DNA from: JBCCFX01 sp039029515
GTDB taxonomy: Bacteria > Planctomycetota > Phycisphaerae > Phycisphaerales > SM1A02
Length of the DNA: 17,443 bases
Reading direction: 5' to 3'
Assembly (NCBI GenBank): GCA_039029515.1
Contig: JBCCFX010000069.1
Location: 1-17,443 of the forward strand
Part shown: piece by piece, positions 1-6,837 of the stretch
Numbering within the stretch: the stretch's first letter is position 1
Layout of the letters: every line of letters begins with the position of its first letter
Translations under genes and position numbers: made by a program
Notes under the pieces: generated by a model
The model's database searches: none
Told to the model about the DNA's origin: nothing
The model's input: the letters and a program-made list of their open reading frames with translations, nothing else

Positions 1-2
1 CG

Positions 3-950
3 CGCATCCTGTGCGACATCCTGTGGGATGCCGGCGCACCGCGAAACGTCTTGCACTTCCTGCCCGGCGTTGGCGAAACCGTCGGCGCAGCGCTTGTGCG
101 CGATCCGCTTGTCGGCCTGATCGCGTTCACCGGCTCCAAGGCGGTCGGACTGGACATCATCAGCGCCTCGGGACATACGCCTGATGATCAACCGTTCGTG
201 AAGAAAGTCGTCTGCGAGATGGGCGGCAAGAACGCAATCATCGTGGACGCTTCGGCAGACCTCGATGAAGCCGTGCTTGGTGTGCGTCAGAGTGCATTCG
301 GATTCCAGGGCCAGAAGTGCTCAGCGTGCAGCCGGGCGATTGTGGTCGATTCCGCCCACGATCTGTTCCTCGAGCGGCTCGTCGAATCCACCCGGACGCT
401 GATCGTGGGTGACCCGCGCGAGCCGGGCACCGATGTCGGCCCGGTCATTGATGCCGAAGCAGCCGACAAGATCCGCTCGTACATCGAGATCGGCAAGAGT
501 GAAGGGAAGCACGAGATCACGCTCGACGTACCCGCTGGACTCGAAGAGCGCGTTGGATTGCCGTTCGTCGGACCGACGATCATCTCAGGCATCAAGCCGG
601 AGCATCGACTCGCCCGCGAAGAGATCTTCGGTCCCGTGCTCGGCGTGATTCGAGCGAAGGACTTCGATGAAGCGCTCGCGATCGCGAACTCGACCGCGTA
701 CAAACTCACCGGCGGCGTCTTCTCGCGCAAGCCGACGCACCTTGAGCGCGCCCGCCGTGAGTACCGCGTCGGCAACCTCTATCTGAACCGTGGTTGCACC
801 GGCGCACTCGTCGGACGACAACCGTTCGGTGGTTTCGGGATGTCCGGCGTCGGGTCCAAGGCTGGCGGCCATGACTACCTGCTCCAGTTCGTGGAACCAC
901 GAGCTATCACCGAGAACACCATGCGACGTGGATTCGCGCCGGGCCTGTGA
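3..950 (+). CDS. rocA: L-glutamate gamma-semialdehyde (P5C) dehydrogenase, RocA/PruA type, 5'-truncated
   Basis: Oxidises glutamate-gamma-semialdehyde (P5C) to glutamate with NAD, the second step of proline catabolism; cytosolic. The reading frame is open from the left edge, so the start lies outside the window; 315 codons are visible of the roughly 510-540 usual for the single-domain enzyme. Visible aldehyde dehydrogenase motifs: FTGSKAVG (NAD-binding segment, nt 126-149), EMGGKN with the general-base Glu (Glu codon near nt 216), and GQKCSACSR with the catalytic Cys codon at nt 318-320. The GQKCSACSR form is typical of RocA/PruA rather than other aldehyde dehydrogenases. The C-terminal EEIFGPV and PFGGFGMSG segments are intact and the gene ends normally with TGA. 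A proline dehydrogenase (PutA) fusion at the missing N-terminus cannot be excluded. It converges on comM with only 5 bp between the stops. Confidence 0.93.
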   Translation, partial: RILCDILWDAGAPRNVLHFLPGVGETVGAALVRDPLVGLIAFTGSKAVGLDIISASGHTPDDQPFVKKVVCEMGGKNAIIVDASADLDEAVLGVRQSAFGFQGQKCSACSRAIVVDSAHDLFLERLVESTRTLIVGDPREPGTDVGPVIDAEAADKIRSYIEIGKSEGKHEITLDVPAGLEERVGLPFVGPTIISGIKPEHRLAREEIFGPVLGVIRAKDFDEALAIANSTAYKLTGGVFSRKPTHLERARREYRVGNLYLNRGCTGALVGRQPFGGFGMSGVGSKAGGHDYLLQFVEPRAITENTMRRGFAPGL

Positions 951-955
951 TTCGA

Positions 956-2488
956 TCATCGCTGTCGATCGAGCAGGCGATACTGCAGTGCTTCCATGAG
1001 GTGGCTCGATTGCACCTCGTCGATCCCATCCACATCGGCAATCGTGCGCGCGACACGACGAACCTTGTCGTATGCTCGCGCGCTCAGACCTAACTGCGTC
1101 AGCGCTGTGCCGAGCAAGTCGCGTGACGCATCGTCAAGCGTCGCGTAATCATCGAGATGCCGGCCGGTCAGTTCTGCATTCGTCAGTCCGGCTTGTCGTT
1201 CGCGCTGAAGCTCCCGGCTTCGTTGTACTACTTCGCGCATCGACGAGGTCGATGTGCCTCGTTTCCGGGATGTGAGCGCTTCATACGGCACCGCCGGCAC
1301 TTCGATGTGGATGTCGATCCGATCGATCAGCGGCCCTGAGAGTCGCGCGAGATATCGATCCATCGCACGCTGACTGACTGCATCGTTCGCCTCATGACCC
1401 TTGGGTGTCGGATTGAGTGCGCCGACGAGCATGAATCGAGCAGGAAAGCACACCGATCCGCGCGATCGGGCGATCGTGACCCGACCGTCTTCGAGCGGTT
1501 GGCGCAGCGTTTCAAGGACATCGCGTTTGAATTCAGGCATCTCGTCCAGGAACAGAATTCCACGATGCGCAAGACTGACATCACCCGGTCGCGGAATCGA
1601 TCCGCCGCCAATGATCGCAGGTGATGATGCGGTGTGATGCGGCGTGCGCACCGGGCGACGCAACACCAACGGATTGTCACGCGGCAATTGCCCGACGGAT
1701 GAGTAGATGCGCGAGACCTCCAGGACTTCATCGCGCGTCAATCGTGGGAGTATGCCTGGCAGTGCCTTGGCGAGCATGGTCTTGCCGCTGCCCGGCGGAC
1801 CGATCATGAGAATGTTGTGGCCGCCGGATGCCGCGATCACAATGGCGCGTTTGACGGCTTCCTGCCCGCGGACATCGCCGAAGTCCACCTCCGGTTCGAG
1901 TGCGGACGCCATCGTATCGACATCGATTGTCGGTTCAGGCGAAGGCGACATCTGGCCGTTGAAGAACCCGATGACATCGCTGAGATGCGACACGCCGTAG
2001 ACGTCAATGCCATCGATGGCTGCGGCTTCGGCGGCATTCAGCGCCGGTACGACCACACCGCGTCGACGTTGCCGACGCGCAAGCAGTGCGAGGCTGATCA
2101 CGCCGTTAATCGGGCGCACCCGACCATCAAGTGCCAGTTCACCCGCGACGAGGTAATCCTGAATGTCGGGACGCGGCGCATCGGCCACCGCGGTCTCTTC
2201 CACCGTGCCGTTGGCAAACAGAAGGGCCAGAGCCAGCGGCAGGTCGTACACCGGACCTTCCTTCGGGATGTCAGCCGGCGCAAGGTTGATGGTGACCCGC
2301 GCCTGCGGATAGCGATACCCACTGTTCTGCAGCGCCGTGCGCACGCGCTCCATCGATTCCTTGACGGCGATATCGGGCAAACCGACGACGGTCGTCTTCG
2401 GCAGGCCGATCGGGCTGAGGTCAGCCTCGATTTCACATGCGATGGCTTCAATCCCCTGAAGGACGAAGCTCTGTACCCCGGATAGCAT
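956..2488 (-). CDS. comM: YifB/ComM family Mg-chelatase-like AAA+ ATPase
   Basis: ComM is a hexameric AAA+ helicase that helps branch migration of incoming DNA during natural transformation; many non-competent bacteria also keep it. The 510 residues match the family length. Residues 1-170 form the ChlI-like N-terminal domain (start MLSGVQSFVLQGIEA, then GLPDIAVKESMERVRTA). The ATPase has Walker A GPPGSGKT at 230-237, HHTASSPAIIGGG near 284-296 and Walker B ILFLDEMPEF at 311-320. LSGPLIDRIDIHIEVP follows at about 383-398, then a C-terminal Mg-chelatase subdomain. The NPCPCG cysteine cluster of many homologues is NPTPKG here. The ATG at 2486-2488 lies 7 nt after a good -10 box, so the mRNA is probably leaderless. 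It is transcribed away from the 3D-domain gene, 108 bp behind that gene's stop. Confidence 0.95.
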   Translation of the reverse strand: MLSGVQSFVLQGIEAIACEIEADLSPIGLPKTTVVGLPDIAVKESMERVRTALQNSGYRYPQARVTINLAPADIPKEGPVYDLPLALALLFANGTVEETAVADAPRPDIQDYLVAGELALDGRVRPINGVISLALLARRQRRRGVVVPALNAAEAAAIDGIDVYGVSHLSDVIGFFNGQMSPSPEPTIDVDTMASALEPEVDFGDVRGQEAVKRAIVIAASGGHNILMIGPPGSGKTMLAKALPGILPRLTRDEVLEVSRIYSSVGQLPRDNPLVLRRPVRTPHHTASSPAIIGGGSIPRPGDVSLAHRGILFLDEMPEFKRDVLETLRQPLEDGRVTIARSRGSVCFPARFMLVGALNPTPKGHEANDAVSQRAMDRYLARLSGPLIDRIDIHIEVPAVPYEALTSRKRGTSTSSMREVVQRSRELQRERQAGLTNAELTGRHLDDYATLDDASRDLLGTALTQLGLSARAYDKVRRVARTIADVDGIDEVQSSHLMEALQYRLLDRQR

Positions 2489-2495
2489 GACGCAA

Positions 2496-2524
2496 GTAGT
2501 ACGATTGCGAATTCAGCAATGCAA
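2496..2524 (-). promoter_or_regulatory. comM promoter, probably leaderless
   Basis: On the minus strand TTGCAT (2524-2519) and TACTAC (2501-2496) are separated by 17 nt, and the comM ATG begins 7 nt after the -10 box. That places transcription start at or next to the start codon. No Shine-Dalgarno sequence is visible. A dyad, ATTGC-N7-GCAAT (2504-2520), fills the spacer. Confidence 0.45.
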
Positions 2525-2561
2525 ACGCAAAGTGCGAAAGCACGCGATTCATACGTCGCCA

Positions 2562-2587
2562 GCTGAATGCTGAGAGCTGATCGCTGA
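2562..2587. repeat. Four heptad repeats, GCTGA every 7 bp
   Basis: GCTGA occurs at 2562, 2569, 2576 and 2583, an exact 7-bp period (NGCTGAN four times). It lies between the stop of the 3D-domain gene and the comM promoter, about 40 bp upstream of the comM -35 box. Function unknown; it could be a protein-binding array or chance. Confidence 0.6.
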
Positions 2588-2596
2588 CAGCAACGC

Positions 2597-3220
2597 TCAA
2601 TGCTGCTGCCGGAATCCGTTCGGCTTGCCGTCCGCGTATTCCCACACCGTGACATCGAGCGTCTGCACGCCCCACTCCCTGGCGCGCTCGTGCGTTGCGT
2701 ACAACACGTCCAGACGGTTCCCCTTGATGCGCCCGCCTCGATCCAGCACCGGCGCGATCGCTCCATCGTGGTAGCCGGGCACGCTCAGGAGTGTGCCGAA
2801 CGGAAGCACTTTCGTGTCCGCAGCCACCAATCGCATGCCGTTCGTCCAGACGGAGTACCCACTGGCGGTAATGCCATCAGCATCGAGACCGCATGAGCGC
2901 TCGTCCGGCGAATACGCTGTCACGCGCATGGTGATCGTCCCGACCGCACGCAATGGACGACCGTTGAACATCGGCACGTCCGGCTCGACTGACGTTTCGA
3001 CCGGGATCGTTTCACCAAATTCCAACGGAAGCGATTCTTCGGTTGCCGGCAGTTCTGCTTCAACGTCGTCATTGGTGGCGATGGCATCCACGGTGACCAG
3101 CATCGGTGGTGCCGGCGCTGCAACGAGAAATGACACCAACGTCAGGACCGCGATGACGCAGAACAGCATGCCGAACACGTGGAGCAGTGGACCCTGATTG
3201 AGACGAGCGCGTGAGGACAT
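2597..3220 (-). CDS. Membrane-anchored 3D-domain protein (double-psi beta-barrel)
   Basis: A 207-residue protein with a short basic N-terminus, one membrane segment at about residues 12-36, and an acidic linker of about 60 residues. The C-terminal 3D domain spans about 98-196. 3D domains are named for three conserved aspartates; the candidates here are D135 (AADTKVLPFGT), D160 (VLDRGG) and D171 (GNRLDVLYAT), with the typical GGRIKGNRLD signature. The fold is shared with the catalytic part of MltA lytic transglycosylase and with resuscitation-type (Sps/YuiC) proteins. Peptidoglycan cleavage outside the inner membrane is therefore the likely role, but this is inferred from the fold. The start is ATG with GGAAG 5 nt upstream. 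Monocistronic, divergent from tauE. Confidence 0.85.
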   Translation of the reverse strand: MSSRARLNQGPLLHVFGMLFCVIAVLTLVSFLVAAPAPPMLVTVDAIATNDDVEAELPATEESLPLEFGETIPVETSVEPDVPMFNGRPLRAVGTITMRVTAYSPDERSCGLDADGITASGYSVWTNGMRLVAADTKVLPFGTLLSVPGYHDGAIAPVLDRGGRIKGNRLDVLYATHERAREWGVQTLDVTVWEYADGKPNGFRQQH

Positions 3221-3287
3221 GGCACTTCCGCCGCGAATGTGCGACGGCCTCCGAGCCGCATCCTTGCGTCAGGTGAGATGTCCGATG

Positions 3288-3317
3288 ATTGTCGACGGAT
3301 CACATGAGGTCCGGCAA
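3288..3317 (-). promoter_or_regulatory. Possible promoter of the 3D-domain gene
   Basis: TTGCCG (3317-3312), an 18-nt spacer and GACAAT (3293-3288) on the minus strand. Each box matches the sigma-70 consensus at 4 of 6 positions. It would give a 5' UTR of about 60 nt. Confidence 0.25.
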
Positions 3318-3379
3318 GGTGATGCACCGCCGTGTCGACAACCTGACGCGCCATCGCGACGCCGAAAGGAGTCGTCGCC

Positions 3380-3385
3380 TACACT
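3380..3385 (+). promoter_or_regulatory. -10 box of tauE, probably leaderless
   Basis: TACACT lies 7 nt before the ATG at 3393. No convincing -35 box is visible at 16-18 nt. The location supports starting the protein at 3393 rather than at an upstream in-frame start. Confidence 0.4.
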
Positions 3386-3392
3386 GGCGGCC

Positions 3393-4190
3393 ATGCCACT
3401 CCCGGAACTCATCGCGCTGCTCATCACCGGCCTTGTCGCCGGTGTCCTGGGTGGTCTGCTGGGGATTGGCGGCTCGGTGATCATGATTCCCGTGCTCACC
3501 CTCTTTCTGGACCGGACGTATCACCTCGCACAGGCCACCGCGATGATCGTCAACATCTTTGTCGCGGTTCCCGCAGTGATCCGCCACCATCGCGCGAGCG
3601 CTGTGCGCTGGGACGTGACCTGGCGACTGTTGCCGTTCGGTATTGCGGCGATCGTTCTCGGTGTGCTGCTGAGCAACCGACTTGAATCGGAACAGTTGGA
3701 ACTTTTCTTCGGGTTCTTCCTGATCTACGTCATCTTCATGAACGTGCGTCGTCTGCTGCACGGGCGACGCTCATCCGAAGATCACGCACAACCTGCTGTG
3801 TGGTGGCGATCCGGCGTCGTGGGCAGCATCACCGGCTTTGCCGCGGGCCTGCTCGGCATCGGCGGCGGGATCATCACCGTGCCGCTTCTGCAACGCATCG
3901 CGTTGTTGCCGCTCCGTCAATGCATTGCAACCAGCAGCGCGTTGATGTGCCTGACAGCAGTCGTCGGTGCATCGCTCAAGAATGCGACGTTACCTGCAAC
4001 CAGCGACGGCGCACACACGACCGTTGATGCCATGCTGCTGTCATCGGGCCTGATCCCGTGTGCGATCATCGGAAGCTTTGTCGGCGCGCACCTGACGCAC
4101 GCGCTACCCATCTTCTGGGTGCGCATCGTCTTCATCGTGCTGCTGGTCATTGCGTGCCTGCGATTCCTCGGACTGCTGAGCTTCAGTTGA
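3393..4190 (+). CDS. TauE/SafE family membrane permease
   Basis: A 265-residue inner-membrane protein with about eight hydrophobic segments in two related halves. Each half begins with the family's glycine-rich motif: GVLGGLLGIGGSVIMIP at about 17-33 and GFAAGLLGIGGGIITVP at about 147-163. TauE/SafE proteins move organosulfur or small anions such as sulfite or sulfoacetate; substrate cannot be told from sequence and no sulfur genes are adjacent. The frame is open further upstream (to 3198). I chose ATG 3393 because hydrophobic sequence begins there and a -10 box lies 7 nt before it, whereas the upstream 65 codons are polar and lie across the divergent promoter region. The last 87 nt overlap plsC on the opposite strand. 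Confidence 0.9.
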   Translation: MPLPELIALLITGLVAGVLGGLLGIGGSVIMIPVLTLFLDRTYHLAQATAMIVNIFVAVPAVIRHHRASAVRWDVTWRLLPFGIAAIVLGVLLSNRLESEQLELFFGFFLIYVIFMNVRRLLHGRRSSEDHAQPAVWWRSGVVGSITGFAAGLLGIGGGIITVPLLQRIALLPLRQCIATSSALMCLTAVVGASLKNATLPATSDGAHTTVDAMLLSSGLIPCAIIGSFVGAHLTHALPIFWVRIVFIVLLVIACLRFLGLLSFS

Positions 4191-4922
4191 TGCCGCAACT
4201 TCCCAATAGGGAAGATCGGCGGGTCCGGCGGCGACGACATCATGGCCCCACCGCTGGCGAAGCGTCGCCCGGACTTCCAACCGCAGTGTCTCGATCCGTC
4301 GTCGCAGCAATTCCAGCCCTGCATCCGGGCCGTCGGCGAGAATCTCATCCGCTGACAGCGGCGGTCCTGCCTTGATGCCCATTCGGCCGGACAATCGCGG
4401 CTTTGAACGCGAACGCGGCCAGATGTCGTACGCACCATCAATGGCCATCGGCACGACCGGAATACGACCGCGCTTGATCAACACAAGCAGGCCGCGTTCG
4501 AATGGCTGCATCAGCCCATCCGGCGTACGCGAGCCTTCGGGAAAGATGATGACGGTACGTCCGGATTTGAACTCACGCAGCGCTTCCTTCACAGACGTGG
4601 TCGCGGTGCCTTCCTGATCAACGAGGATCGCGCGGTACTGCTTCAGGATGAAATCCATGATGCGACTCTTGCGCAATGTCGTTCGCGCCATCGGCGTGTA
4701 CGGACGCACCTTGCAAATCGCTCCGGTCGCTGCGAGATCAGCGAACGACTGATGATTGCAGATGAACAACGCTGGTCCGGTGCGCGGCACATTTTCCGTG
4801 CCCTCGACGTGCAATCGATAGACTACGCGCAGGAACAACTCGCACGAACCGCGTCCGATGAACCACGGACCGATCTGGAACCAGGCACTGCGACCGGGAG
4901 CGCGGCGCTTCAGGTCGAACAT
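4104..4922 (-). CDS. plsC: 1-acyl-sn-glycerol-3-phosphate acyltransferase family protein (PlsC-like)
   Basis: Transfers an acyl chain to lysophosphatidic acid, giving phosphatidic acid at the inner membrane. The HX4D catalytic motif is NHQSFAD (H57, D62) and the glycerol-phosphate-binding motif is FPEGSRT (127-133), with IPVVPMAIDGAY at about 154-165. At 272 residues it is about 25-30 longer than a typical PlsC. The surplus is a C-terminal tail rich in Glu, Asp, Gln and Ser, whose last 28 codons are antisense to the final membrane helix of tauE. The start overlaps the end of cmk by 13 bp, which suggests translational coupling. cmk-plsC order is also known from other bacteria. Other lysophospholipid acceptors are possible. 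Confidence 0.9.
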   Translation of the reverse strand: MFDLKRRAPGRSAWFQIGPWFIGRGSCELFLRVVYRLHVEGTENVPRTGPALFICNHQSFADLAATGAICKVRPYTPMARTTLRKSRIMDFILKQYRAILVDQEGTATTSVKEALREFKSGRTVIIFPEGSRTPDGLMQPFERGLLVLIKRGRIPVVPMAIDGAYDIWPRSRSKPRLSGRMGIKAGPPLSADEILADGPDAGLELLRRRIETLRLEVRATLRQRWGHDVVAAGPADLPYWEVAASTEAQQSEESQARNDQQHDEDDAHPEDG

Positions 4923-5647
4923 GCATCCGATCCCAGTTTCGGCAGCCGGAGCCGAACCTCGCGTTCGAGCACATCCACGACTTCATCAATGGTCAGCGCG
5001 TTCGTATCGATATCCACCGCGCCATCGGGCCGCGTCAACGGACCATCTGACCGTGTGGAATCGAGATGATCGCGACGACGAATCTCATCGACGAGGCGAT
5101 CACGATCGACATCGCGTCCCGCTTGCTGCATCTGGTTGGCACGACGATTCGCTCGAACGTCGACGGCTGCATGCAGGAAGAATCGAACTGGCGCATCGGG
5201 GAACACGACTGATCCCTGATCGCGACCTTCGGTCACAAGCCTCGGATGGCGTGATGCAATGCGGCGTTGAAGATCAACCAGAACCTCCCGAACACGAGAC
5301 TGTGCCGCGACGACCGAGACGACATGATTCACATCGTGCTCGCGAATGCGCTCACCGACATCTTGCTCGCCGAGCATGATGCGCGGCGGACTGGTCGTCC
5401 AGTCAAAGTGCAATTCAGCATGCAGCGCAGCATCGGCCACCGCCTCGCCGTCCGCAGGATCAATGCCTTCGTTGATCGCAAGCAGTGTAATGGCGCGGTA
5501 CATCGCGCCGGTGTCGAGGAATTCCAGCCCGAGACGCTGCGCCAATCGGTGCGAAACCGTGGATTTGCCGGTGCCGGCCGGACCGTCAATCGTGATGATC
5601 ACGGGCGTACTGGAAGTCGAGCGGGTCACGGTTGCGGTCTCGGGCAT
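4910..5647 (-). CDS. cmk: Cytidylate kinase (CMP/dCMP kinase)
   Basis: Phosphorylates CMP and dCMP to the diphosphates with ATP; cytosolic. The P-loop is GPAGTGKS at 22-29, followed by LDTGAMYRA (44-52), EGRDQGSVVFPDA (140-152; EGRDIGTVVFPDA in many homologues), the RANRRANQ lid at 165-172, and RRRDHLDSTR with DGAVDIDT near 190-215. At 245 residues it is slightly longer than the roughly 225-residue norm because of about 15 extra N-terminal residues. No later ATG precedes the P-loop, so the ATG at 5645-5647 is used. It lies 5 nt after the TIM-barrel stop, with no clear Shine-Dalgarno sequence, so translation is probably coupled. It is the middle gene of a three-gene operon. Confidence 0.96.
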   Translation of the reverse strand: MPETATVTRSTSSTPVIITIDGPAGTGKSTVSHRLAQRLGLEFLDTGAMYRAITLLAINEGIDPADGEAVADAALHAELHFDWTTSPPRIMLGEQDVGERIREHDVNHVVSVVAAQSRVREVLVDLQRRIASRHPRLVTEGRDQGSVVFPDAPVRFFLHAAVDVRANRRANQMQQAGRDVDRDRLVDEIRRRDHLDSTRSDGPLTRPDGAVDIDTNALTIDEVVDVLEREVRLRLPKLGSDACST

Positions 5648-5652
5648 GATGT

Positions 5653-6441
5653 TCAGTCTTCGGCGTCGATCGCATTCTGAAGGATGAGCCGAGCCGACTC
5701 AATGTGTTCCACCGGATCGCCGGTGCCGACGTAATCAATGGCGAGCGTGTTCAGAAACCCAACGCTTCGGATCGCTGAGACGCACGCCGACAGATCATAA
5801 CCCTTATGCGCCCTTTTTCCGGTGAACGAATCCACGGTCGCATGAATCGCACCGGCATAGGGTGCGAGCTTACGGAGCGCATCGATCACATCGCCGGTGG
5901 CGGCGGCGTCCGCAAAGCTTGGCAGGGATCCGATTCGGAATCCGCCGATCTTTTTGATGAGGTCGGTCAGGCGTTCAGGCGAGGCCGTCAGGCCGGTGTT
6001 TGCGCTCAGCAGGATGTTGAGTTCCTGTCGCTCCACCGCCGGCATGATGCGCTTGATCTCATCCGCAGCACGTTCGAATGCTTCATCGTTATCCGCGGCT
6101 TCGATTCGAAGCGCGAGCGCATTGCATCCGAGCCGATTGGCACCAACGGCGAGCCGGCGTGTGCGATCAGCCGCTTCATCGCGTTTCTTTTCACTGCGAT
6201 GCCCAAATGGCAACGGTGAATCCTCGAAGAGCACAAGACACGGGCACGCCGCTTTGTCTGCACGATCGCGCAGCGCATCGAGATCTTCGAGTGACCAGCC
6301 TGCAAGCATGGACGCCGGCACATTCAATCCGCGCAACTGAAGATGCCGGACCGCGAAGTCAGGAACTTCGAGGAGCGACATCTGGTCCTCGGCATCGCCG
6401 ATCATCGATGCCAGTGATCCGGTGGCAAGCGTCAGAAGCAT
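5653..6441 (-). CDS. Xylose isomerase-like TIM-barrel protein, possibly without full metal site
   Basis: A 262-residue protein resembling the sugar phosphate isomerase/epimerase (AP endonuclease 2) TIM-barrel family. Recognisable parts are GLTASPERLTDLIKKIG at about 150-166, LAPYAGAIHA at 192-201, and the C-terminal GFLNTLAIDYVGTGDPVEHI at about 228-247. As I recall the family, the strand before GLTASPERL carries a metal-binding ENH-type motif, which here is SANTG. The later strand LLPDF is SLPSF, and the final IEYEG is IDYVG. The divalent-metal site may therefore be lost and the protein may bind rather than convert a ligand. AAAGG 5 nt before the ATG is a good ribosome site. First gene of the operon with cmk and plsC; substrate unknown. 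Confidence 0.75.
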   Translation of the reverse strand: MLLTLATGSLASMIGDAEDQMSLLEVPDFAVRHLQLRGLNVPASMLAGWSLEDLDALRDRADKAACPCLVLFEDSPLPFGHRSEKKRDEAADRTRRLAVGANRLGCNALALRIEAADNDEAFERAADEIKRIMPAVERQELNILLSANTGLTASPERLTDLIKKIGGFRIGSLPSFADAAATGDVIDALRKLAPYAGAIHATVDSFTGKRAHKGYDLSACVSAIRSVGFLNTLAIDYVGTGDPVEHIESARLILQNAIDAED

Positions 6442-6474
6442 GGTGACCTTTCGAGGGATATCGATCGAGCGGCG

Positions 6475-6502
6475 AGTCTAGCGGGATGACCCCATCGAGC
6501 AA
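6475..6502 (-). promoter_or_regulatory. Promoter of the TIM-barrel - cmk - plsC operon
   Basis: TTGCTC (6502-6497), 16 nt, TAGACT (6480-6475) on the minus strand. Transcription would start near 6468 and give a UTR of about 27 nt ending in the AAAGG ribosome site. The -35 box and spacing equal those of the divergent gcvH promoter. Confidence 0.45.
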
Positions 6503-6539
6503 GCCGATCGACGTCCTCACTGCCTGTGAAGCAGGCCGT

Positions 6540-6645
6540 GACCACAGAAAGAAAACGCCGATCACGAAGATCGACGTTTTCAGGAGGGGAGAAAGATCCA
6601 ATGGGACGAGGGGACGCGTATCGCCATGCGACCGGCATCCACCAC
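6540..6645 (-). ncRNA. Candidate small RNA of about 105 nt
   Basis: A minus-strand transcript from the TACACT box at 6656-6651 would begin near 6645. It would end at the hairpin 6581-6551, followed by a T-rich tract. Just before the hairpin it carries a CU-rich single-stranded stretch (CTCCCCTCCTGA) complementary to Shine-Dalgarno sequences, as in some trans-acting sRNAs. No plausible protein frame fits between promoter and terminator. Family not recognised; inferred from signals only. Confidence 0.3.
6551..6581 (-). terminator. Rho-independent terminator-like hairpin
   Basis: Arms GAAAACGCCGATC (6551-6563) and GATCGACGTTTTC (6569-6581) pair over 13 positions with one mismatch, which becomes a G-U wobble in the minus-strand RNA. 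The loop is 5 nt. Reading minus, the stem ends in TTTTC followed by TTTCT, the T tract of a terminator. It lies upstream of the TIM-barrel promoter, so it would end a separate short transcript. Reading plus, it is followed by AGGAGG instead of a T tract. Confidence 0.5.
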
Positions 6646-6657
6646 CACATAGTGTAA
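6601..6657 (+). CDS. Possible 18-residue mini-ORF (weak)
   Basis: ATG to TAA encoding MGRGDAYRHATGIHHHIV. An AGGAGGG sequence (6582-6588) precedes it by 12 nt, longer than ideal. It lies antisense to the candidate sRNA, and the same bases explain either the ribosome site or the sRNA CU-rich stretch. No family recognised; no promoter seen close upstream on this strand. Confidence 0.15.
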   Translation: MGRGDAYRHATGIHHHIV

Positions 6658-6680
6658 AGATCCAAGGCGATTTCCGGCAT
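6651..6680 (-). promoter_or_regulatory. Possible promoter of the candidate sRNA
   Basis: TACACT (6656-6651) on the minus strand, identical to the tauE -10 box, with a weak -35 candidate ATGCCG (6680-6675) at 18 nt. Confidence 0.3.
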
Positions 6681-6809
6681 GGATTTCATACATGATCGGA
6701 GCTGATTCAGGCCTCATCGATGCAAGTCCATACGCCGTCATGCGTTGAGCCGGAAGACGATTCGTCAGGTTACGAACATTCAGGCGACTCATCCACGAAC
6801 GATCCAGTC

Positions 6810-6837
6810 TTGCTCCGGAAGCGTGGGTGCCTAAGAT
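6810..6837 (+). promoter_or_regulatory. Promoter of the gcvH - ABC transporter operon
   Basis: TTGCTC (6810-6815), 16 nt, TAAGAT (6832-6837). Start near 6844 gives a UTR of about 27 nt containing GAGAGG (6855-6860), 10 nt before the gcvH ATG. Confidence 0.45.

Noticed and set aside
1350..1440. Loss of the NPCPCG cysteine cluster in ComM (here NPTPKG)
   Set aside because: Gammaproteobacterial ComM, as I recall it, also has a cysteine-poor NPSPTG version, so this is normal family variation.
1817..2485. Plus-strand open frame of 222 codons antisense to comM
   Set aside because: Low-complexity His/Arg-rich shadow; comM is unambiguous on the other strand.
2530..2560. Hairpin GTGC-GAAA-GCAC as a terminator for the 3D-domain gene
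   Set aside because: Only 4 bp of stem with a weak T-rich tail; not convincing as a terminator.
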